DNA from: Gnetum montanum
Lineage: Eukaryota; Streptophyta; Gnetopsida; Gnetales; Gnetaceae
Direction of reading: 5' to 3'
Length of the DNA: 64,000 nucleotides
Assembly (NCBI GenBank): GCA_015680685.1
Contig: MNCI01023634.1
Location: 1-64,000, forward strand
Under the pieces are notes generated by a model. The model was not told the origin of the DNA, made no database searches, and was given only the letters and a program-made list of their open reading frames with translations. Both the position numbers and the translations under genes were made by a program. Every line of letters starts with the position of its first letter. Positions within the stretch are counted from its first letter, which is position 1. This document shows positions 57,101-64,000 of the stretch, in pieces.

Positions 57101-58350
57101 CTGACCTATCTTCTTGATCTGATCACATGGAGTTTCACAAATGTTAGACCAAAAAAGGGTTGATCATCTTCTATCAATAACATGCACATGTACTATAGAG
57201 ATTTGCTCACAATCATTTGAATTTGACTCCTTCCTAGTTTCTTCCACTTGATTTGCCTGACCTATCTTCTTGATCTGATCACATGGAGTTCTATACTCCG
57301 TTGCATAGTGGCCTATCTTACTATAGTTTTCTACAAATGATGTTTTTCTTCTTCTTCTTGGAGCTTTTCTTTTTTACTTGGTTCTTGTTATTTTGGCTAT
57401 TTTGGGTTTGCCTCTACTTGTCCTTATCCTTTAGATCTTGTTGCTTGCTACTATTGCTATAGTTTGCATCATCACATGAGTGACATTTTCATTTACCATT
57501 TGTTGATAATGTGGTGATGTTTTGATTGTAGGTGGGAAGAACCTAAGTGTTTTTGATGAAAAATATCCAAGTAATATATTGTTGCTTCTTGTCTTTATCA
57601 AGGATCTCCTCGATTCTTCGAAGCTCATAGATGACTTCCAAGGTGTTTTTCCTTTCCATGCAAACTTTGTTGATTCTATTCACTAAGTAAACCAACTCCA
57701 CATTTGATTTCTTACTAAAAACCATCAGAAACATACCCATGATATCACATTCAATTTTGTAGTTCTACTTCATCTTGTCATGATGTTCATTTGTTACTAG
57801 AAGTATTGAAGAAGAGAGGATCTCGTTAATTGTATTCCACTCATCTACTTGCCTTTTGTTTGATCCATTTGTAGCCAGTGGACATGCATCATGGTTGTTT
57901 TCCTAAAGATGCTGTCATGGTTGTTTTCCTGAAGATGCCATTTAAACATTTGATCTGCTTTGGCTGTTGGGATGAGCTGATTGTGCCATTTTTCCCACTT
58001 TAATTCTTCTTAAGCTCCTCTAACATTGTTCTTTAAGTTGATTGATATGATATCTAATTTCTTGTTCAAAGTCAAAAGTGGGGTAGCAACATACCCTCAT
58101 AACACATTTTTGTATTAGAAGGTAAGAACAATGTAGTTCTTTCCTACAACTTAGAGTTTTTGCTTGTAGCACTTTTGCTACCTTGAATGCCTCAGATTCA
58201 CTAGAATTTGTCCTTTTAGGTTTTTGTAGTTTGTGGTCATTGTGTAGAAAGCCTTCTTTTTGGGATAGGAAAAACAATGTGAGATCTTAACTACTATAGT
58301 CACATCCTTTTAGGTTTTCACGACCTATGTAGCCATGAAGGAGCAATTGT
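54134..58350 (-). pseudogene. Ty1/copia gag-pol relic in KUP/HAK intron 4
   Basis: Read right to left: gag remnants (58277-57431; EWNTINEILSSSIL near 57830), a zinc-knuckle-like CYSKIGHYATEYR (57340-57290), a duplicated segment (56977-57288), the integrase C-terminal block NEMWMGKAPSVKSFKIFSSQ (56260-56200), reverse transcriptase with KNTFLNEDLQEETYMSQLEG, NLKKFLHGLK and HAWYTKLNKSL (55310-55130), the catalytic box YVDNNLIMGE (55055-55015) where YVDD is expected, and RNase H ending LTEAECKAATETGKKTEWMR and VIELKHIATAEQAAEILIKT (to 54134). The order gag, integrase, reverse transcriptase, RNase H identifies copia. Numerous stops and the changed catalytic aspartate show it is dead. Its LTRs were not found. 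It lies antisense to the transporter gene. Confidence 0.8.
56977..57288. repeat. Perfect 156-bp tandem duplication inside the copia relic
   Basis: 56977-57132 and 57133-57288 read identically by eye, from tttcacaaatgttagacc to gatcacatggag. Unit length is exactly 52 codons, so the duplication is in frame in the minus-strand gag-pol. Identity of the copies contrasts with the decay of the element. Confidence 0.9.
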
Positions 58351-58400
58351 TTAAAAATTTGAACAAATTTTAACCTTAGTGTTGCCTTTACAATCCCTTG

Positions 58401-58748
58401 TGTGGAAAATGATGAGTAGACATTCCACAAATTTAGGAGATTGATCTCATCCGTTTATCCCTTCCTAATAAGATGAGATCAGAGTTATCCAAGCTTATCC
58501 ATATCCATCCATATCCAAGCTTATCCATATCCATCCATATCCAAGCTTATCCATATTCATGTTTATCCATTCCTATGATTGTCACATTCTAGAATGTTGT
58601 TGGAAGAATCCAACTTTATATATTTGTAGCAGCACATTTTCAGTAATACATAGATTGAAGATTAGCAGATTAAGAGAGTTTATTTTTGTTCTTTACTTTC
58701 TGCTCAGCATAGGTAGAAGATCCAGGGCCCTTTAGTTTACAGTTTTCA
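58401..58748 (+). repeat. LTR of a plus-strand copia element (5' LTR)
   Basis: About 348 bases from TGTGGAAAATG to CAGTTTTCA, followed one base later by a primer site and then a copia gag. The left edge is a best guess from the TG and the usual size. Contains a 26-base repeat (ccaagcttatccatatccat and following bases) in about three copies at 58487-58570. No right-hand LTR is seen. Confidence 0.6.
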
Positions 58749-58750
58749 AT

Positions 58751-58762
58751 TGGTATTGGAGC
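58751..58762 (+). other. Primer-binding site of the plus-strand copia element
   Basis: TGGTATTGGAGC, 10 of 12 bases matching the initiator-methionine primer site, just after the LTR end and 38 bases before the gag start codon. Confidence 0.7.
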
Positions 58763-58800
58763 TAGGTAGCTCAAATTCTTGACAACAGATCTCTCCAGGA

Positions 58801-59231
58801 TGGCCCAAAACAACGGATCCGTGTCTCTCCAAATTCCTGTATTCAATGGAGAAAATTATGAATATTGGGCAATCAAGATGAGGACATTCATGATCTCACA
58901 AGATCTGTGGGATATTGTTGAAGGTGGCTTTCAAGATGCTGATCAAATTACATTCCAAGCCTTGACAGAAGATGAAAAAAATGAAGTCAAGAAGCTTCGG
59001 AAAAAGGATGCCAAAGCACTTTTCATCATTCAATCTGGGTTAGATCTGACAGTCTTTCCCAAAATAGTCATGCATCACACCAGCAAAGCTGCATGGGATG
59101 CACTGGAGATTGCATACAAGGGATCTTTGAAAGTTCGTGTTGTCAAGTTACAAGCCTTCAGGAAAGATTTTGAATCTCGAGCATTTTTGGATCTAGTTAA
59201 TGATTACTTTTTGCATTGTGCAAATTTGTGA
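58801..59231 (+). pseudogene. Ty1/copia gag, truncated (UBN2-type)
   Basis: ATG at 58801 opens 143 codons: MAQNNGSVSLQIPVF, NGENYEYWAIKMRTFMIS, QDLWDIVEGG, LRKKDAKALFIIQSGLD, TSKAAWDALEIAYKGS and KLQAFRKDFE. This is the order of the copia gag UBN2/retrotrans-gag region (YxxWxxxM, LWxxVExG, AxxxI, AxxxWxxL, LxxxF). The frame ends in a stop at 59229 within a segment (NDYFLHCANL) that in the family is followed by the rest of gag. Copia similarity stops there, so the element is truncated by other sequence. It is the best preserved coding stretch among the window's retroelements, with no internal stop. Confidence 0.8.
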
Positions 59232-59479
59232 GCATCATTGCCAACTATTAGATATGACTGTGTGCTCTTGAATCATTCTTGTGTTCAACGTGTCTTTGCA
59301 AATGATCGTGTGTGCTAGTGTCTTGTCACTTTGTTTGCCGTAGGCTATTGAAAAAGTCATGTACCCAAGCATGTTGTTGTTTCATGCTACTCCAATGCCA
59401 ACTCTCACCTATCTCTTTGCACAATGCACGCTTTAGGTACAGCTAAGAAGATGCTTCAATATCAAACTACCCTTTGAGG
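59232..59479. other. Junction sequence after truncated copia gag, no gene
   Basis: No similarity to copia and no open frame. It is the boundary between the truncated copia element and the gypsy LTR on the right. Confidence 0.4.
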
Positions 59480-60745
59480 TGTGAATGCTTGAAAAAAACA
59501 CAAGAGAAAACAATGGAGAAGCGTGCTTGTAGAATGCAATGGAAATGACTAAAAAGACATGCATTAAACTAGACCATCTAGTACAACATTTAGTGGGGCA
59601 TGACAAGTGCATAATATAATACTACAACATAGCACAACAACACAACATGACTTACAATGCCGACACACACACTATGATACTACACCACAATGCAATGATA
59701 CAAAGGTATGAGATAAAATAGTACAACACCATGGCCTTTATTTAACATTTGGAAAGGACCTTGTACTCATTATGCAATACATGTGAGATCACACGATATA
59801 CAAAACTCAAAAAACAACCAAACTTAGTAATCCACCTTATGTGGGTTAATACCATAACTATGTGACAAGGAGCTTCCTTGAATTCCATAATCCAAGCTCA
59901 CTTAAGAGACCAAATGCCCAAACAAGTTGTTGCAATTGTTCAAAGAAAGAAAATAATCTTTATCCTTGCTTGAATGAATGAAATTCAAGAGAATTATGGA
60001 AGCAAATTGTTCCAAGGATAGACAAATAACTCAAAACTCTCACACCACATTTCTTTAGAAGGAGCATCCAGCCACGATGAAGGATGACCATTACATACAC
60101 TCTTTCTATTGCTTAAGATGAGGTTACCAAGAATTTAGAATGCTTAGAACTCAACACTCATAGCATGGGCAGATCATGTCACTAACTTTTTGGGGTTCAA
60201 TTCCCTTTTATAACGTTCATTTGACCGTTGGACTACTCTCTTGCATTGCGTGACTTAAAAAAAATTAACTTTTGCCATATTACAATTGGTTGTGATGACT
60301 TGCATAAGGTTGCAACCAGCTGCAACTTGCATTGGTCCACAATCTCCTTAGGATGTGGTTAGTTGCAACCTGCACCATAGCAGCACACTGAGAAGAAAGC
60401 CTAATTCTGAAAGTATGGTTGATGTGGCTACGAGTTGCCTATGGCTCAGATGAGCTCACAGTGAGTTGGTTGGGACCTCCTACAGTTGACATAACTTCAC
60501 GGTATGATCCTGAGCAAAAACCAGCATTTTCTTTACTATTTTGACCTCATTGTGATTGACTGTGAGTCACAGTGGGTTTGTAGTCTAGTCCAAACATGGT
60601 TGCAACTTGCAACAGGCTGCATTTGCTTGCGTAAACCTGGAAAATACATCCAATCACTTTCCAAACGCCCCAAATTGACACAACAGACTTCTAAGATACA
60701 TTGATGATTCAAATGCATTAGGAAGGTAGGGTGATGTCCTAGTCA
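59480..60745 (-). repeat. Probable 3' LTR of the minus-strand gypsy element
   Basis: On the minus strand the purine tract GAAGTGGGAGTGGGA (60760-60746) is followed by TGACTAGGACATCACCC, a plausible LTR start at 60745. The left edge near 59480 is taken from the limit of similarity with 53600-53990. The right half (60240-60700) has several repeats of agttgcaac/gttgcaac-type text. No second LTR lies in the window, since the element continues beyond 64000. Confidence 0.5.
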
Positions 60746-63700
60746 TCCCACTCCCACTTCAAGACAGTTGACGTGTTGTGGTGGTACACATGGGATAGCA
60801 TCAAAGCCTCCACATCCAATTAGACTTATGTACTCAAATGGTATTTTCAGGCCCTTCATCACTCAAATGCACCAAGTACTCATTTCTTCTTGCCTCCTGT
60901 GCTCCCTACCTCCCTTGTAACACAATTAGCTTCCTTGATACCTTTGATGAAATTTGACCTGCAATAGCATCTTTGAGGACCTCAAGAGTATCCTCCAAAT
61001 CTGATGACAAAAATCTGAAACATTAAATACACAAGAAAGAGGATAATCATTAGGTAAATTAATCTCATAGGCAATCATTGATTTTGGCCTTAATCTTTAT
61101 TGGACCCATTCTTCTTGATTTGAGTTTGTAGAAGTGCACAGCCTTGATCTTTCTTTGCTCAAATGAACCCAAACGCAGTCTCTGACATTGAATTCAACCT
61201 TCTTTTTGCCTTCATTATATTGGGTAGCCACTTTCTTGACTTTCTTTTCCAAATGAGTCTTCACTTGTTGATCTAATTACTTCTTTTGCTTAACAAAATC
61301 AATGCTAAGAGAAGCACAATCATTAAACTTTCTTAATTCATCAACTATATTGGGAGAAAAACCATAATTTGTAATAAAAGGACTCTTGCTAATGCTAGTG
61401 TGAAATGCATTGTTGTAAGAGAACTCTGCATGAGCTTGCATATTTTCTCATCTTTGAGGTTGATTCTTACACAAATATCGAAGAATTTTCAACAATGACC
61501 TATTCACAACCTTAGTTTGCCCATCGGCTTGTGGATGATAGGCTGTGGAAAATGACAACTTAATCTCCAATAATTTTCATAGCAATCTTTAAAAATAGCT
61601 GATGAATCTAACATCCTGGTCACTCACAATATATAAGGGAATCCCATATAATTTAACTATATGTTGAAAGAACAAATGGGCAACATGAGAAGCTGTTATA
61701 ATCAGATCTGAAAACACAGATCTGAAAACACACTACAAATGCTCTAAAGAAATTATTAAAAACCCTACAGATCTGAATAAATCATTAGAGGCAACATATT
61801 GCACTGTAAGAAACACTATAAACCACTCTAGCAAACATTTGCTGTGATAACAGAATGAAAACAGTAAAAAGGAAATAGCACAAGAACACAGAGAGTTACG
61901 TGGTTTGGGCCCCTTTTACCCTACTTCTACAACAATGTTGATCTGCCTTCTATTCTTCTCAAATCTTAAGGACACAAGCCGTCCTTGCAACTTTTCAAAC
62001 ACACAATTTGTTATTCTAACAGATCTCAGATCAACACCAACAAGACTCACGTCTCCAAGGTAAAACCTTGATACAATGCTTTCACTTTGAAGCACACACT
62101 AAAGGCTACCCCAAGCCTTCTATTTATGATGAAACATGAGGACCAAACCCCAATCCTCATACATGTGGGATAAAACACCAAGCCTCCTATATACGAGGAA
62201 ACATTAGGACCAAACCCCAATCCTAATACATGTGGGATAAAACACATCCCCACATCAAATGCAACATAAAAGGAAATACAACAATTAATGTATTTGTCTT
62301 CATTTTTCCAACAGAAGCATCATTGCTCCTCTTGCAAGGAATGAAGTAAGACATGTTTGTAAATATATCTACCACAACAAGAATAAAATCATGACCATAT
62401 TTTGTTTTAAGGATGCCACAAACACAGTCCAAAGAAACACTTTCTCAAGGAGCATTTGGGATTGTTAATGACATGTATTGACCATTGACACCTTTCCCTC
62501 CTCTAAACTTTTGACAAACACAACATTCCCCAACAAATTTAACCACACCTCTATACATAATTGGCCAAGTTCCAAGGTCCTGTTCTTTTCCACATGACCG
62601 GCCATGTCTCCATTATGTTTTTCCTCCAATATTTTCAGCCTGAAGTCACAATTTGGGACAAATTTTTCCATCCCTGAATAGAATTCTCTACTGGATATGA
62701 TACGCTTGTCACGTATTAACTCTTCCTAACAAAGGAAAATTCAAATCTTTCAAAATATCACAAAAATCACTATTACTAGGATACAAATTGGCAACAGATT
62801 TAAAAGCAAAATGAGCAATATGAATTCTTGATAAAGCATCAACCACAATATTAGATTCACCACTTCTATACTTCAAAACATAATGGATTTTTTAAAGTTG
62901 CTTTACACATTTCATATGCTTAGCACTAAGTTTCTTTTGAGCGTTCAAAAATTGTAGCGCCTTGTTGTCAGTGAGAAGCAAAAATTCACCTCCTAACAAG
63001 TAATGTCTCCAATGTTTAATAGCTTAAATATAGCATATAACTCTTTTATATCCAGTATACTTTTGTTTAGACTTATTTAGCATTTCAGAAAAGAATGCAA
63101 TGGGCTTACCCTCTTGTGATAACACATCACCAACTGCAAGTCCACTTTCATTTACCTCCACTTCAAAAAGCTTGCAGAAATTTGGAATAGCCAACATTGG
63201 AGCACAACAAATTTTAGCTTTCAAGGCTTGGAATGACTTCTCTTTGTCTTCATCCTACACAAAATCAGTACTCTTCTTCACACAAGAATGCATAGGCCAT
63301 GCAATAGAATTGAAATGTCTAATGAATCTCCTATAAAAAACAATTAGCCCAAGGAAAGATCTCACCTCTCCAACATTCTTAGGTGAACGCCATTATCTAA
63401 TTGCCTTGATTTTACGTGGTTCCATCTTCACTTCGTTTTTGGAGATGACATGACCCAAATACACAATTTCTCTCTTTGTAAAGTCGCATTTATTTACATT
63501 CACCACCCAGTGAGCTTCACGCAACTTGGAGAAAACCATCCTCAGATGTTGCACATGCTCATCTTCATTGGAACTATAAACAAGAATATCATCAAAAAGT
63601 ACAACACAACATTTCTCAATTATATCCCTTAACACATCATGCATCAATCTCATAAATGCAACTAAAGCATTGGTTAGCCCCAATGTCATGATCAATTACT

Positions 63701-64000
63701 CATACAAACCATCAAGAGTTCTAAAAGTGGTTTTCCACTCATCCCTAGACCTAATCCATAATTGATTATAACCACTTTTTAAATCAATTTTTGAAAAGAC
63801 TTCAACATTAGTTAACACATGAAGGATGTCATCCATTCTAGGTATAAGAAATTTGTACTTGTTAGTAATTCTATTAACTGCTCTAGAATCAATACACATC
63901 TTCATCTCATTGGTGCTTTTCTTAGGCACTAACACAATAGGTATTGCTTCAGGGGAAATAGACACATTGATGAAACAGTAGGCTCTCTCATTTGGTATTG
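60746..64000 (-). pseudogene. Ty3/gypsy pol relic (reverse transcriptase, RNase H, integrase)
   Basis: Read right to left: reverse transcriptase with PIVLVPKKSTNEMKMCIDSR, KIDLKSGYNQLWIR, LTNALVAFMRLMHDVL, the catalytic VVLFDDILVYSS (about 63600-63565) and CDFTKREIVYLGHVISK; RNase H with CKLFEVEVNESGLAVGDVLS, KPIAFFSEMLNKSKQKY and FTDNKALQFLNAQKKLS...NIVVDALSRIHIA (62960-62800); an integrase zinc-binding region, then the core LDCVCGILKTKYGHDFILVV (to 62360) and KRSNDAS, interrupted by a solo LTR, resuming ASHVAHLFFQHIVKLYGIP, IVSDQDVRF and AYHPQADGQTKVVNRSLLKI (61680-61480); and the C-terminal VEFNVRDCVWVHLSKERS and KSMIAYEINLP (61200-61060). Stops are scattered throughout. The domain order and motif spelling fit a chromovirus-like gypsy. 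The N-terminal half lies outside the window. Confidence 0.85.
61694..62313 (-). mobile_element. Solo LTR (copia-like) inserted in the gypsy integrase
   Basis: 620 bases from TGTTATAATC to TTTTTCCAACA, flanked by gaagc on both sides (61689-61693, 62314-62318). On the minus strand it starts TGTTGGAAAAATG and contains CCAAACCACGTAACTCTCTG, phrases typical of copia LTRs. It splits the integrase between KRSNDAS and ASHVAHLFF, exactly one target duplication apart. Inside, a segment beginning aggaccaaaccccaatcct is duplicated at 62139 and 62207 (about 67-base offset). Its sequence is little decayed compared with the host element. Confidence 0.85.

Overview
Eukaryotic nuclear DNA from a seed plant. 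The evidence is a plant-type KUP/HAK/KT potassium-transporter gene with GT-AG introns, plant Ty1/copia and Ty3/gypsy retroelements using tRNA-iMet-type and Athila-type primer sites, and no operon-like gene layout. The very high load of old, stop-riddled LTR elements, LTR pairs differing at roughly 8-15% of positions by eye, and a transporter intron longer than 11 kb suggest a large-genome lineage, possibly a gymnosperm. The species cannot be told from the window. Two N gaps are present (15794-16106 and 48755-48817).

Layout. 1-3698: AT-rich repeat debris with a minus-strand tRNA-iMet primer site at 1023-1034. 3699-4253 and 24155-25010: gag tail and protease of one old plus-strand Ty3/gypsy element, split by a 19.9-kb minus-strand element 'C' (4254-24154) that is bounded by perfect 5-bp duplications (ctcat). 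C has about 1.5-kb LTRs, gag and protease but no visible reverse transcriptase or integrase, an antisense gene-like ORF with apparent introns (about 12.0-17.7 kb), and about 15 copies of a 190-bp tandem repeat near its 3' end. Two solo LTRs (7247-8206, 15621-16284) have inserted into it, each with a perfect target duplication.

26.9-37 kb: a diverged array of about 210-bp repeats, interrupted by LTR element 'F' (28258-33932). F has 576-bp LTRs, no gag-pol, and carries an intronless, decayed copy of a host CCR4/nocturnin-type endonuclease-exonuclease-phosphatase gene. A third, orphan LTR of the same family lies at 36488-36995. 37-41.5 kb: a decayed additional ORF ('D') and a third, inverted copy of the C-type LTR. 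41810-49936: an Athila-like element 'B' on the minus strand with an additional ORF resembling plant Transposase_32-type proteins, plus an internal copy of its own LTR promoter module placed upstream of that ORF.

49937-64000: the only likely functional host gene, the 5' part of a KUP/HAK/KT transporter (exons at 50645-51025, 51593-51821, 52476-52724, 52810-52860). No later exon is seen. The rest is filled by a minus-strand copia pol relic, a truncated plus-strand copia LTR and gag, and a minus-strand Ty3/gypsy pol whose integrase is split by a further solo LTR with perfect 5-bp duplications.

The most interesting signals are the gene-bearing LTR element F; the palindromic GATATC promoter module shared by several LTRs and re-used inside element B; the related additional ORFs in B and D; and the antisense, apparently spliced ORF with adjacent satellite-like array in C.
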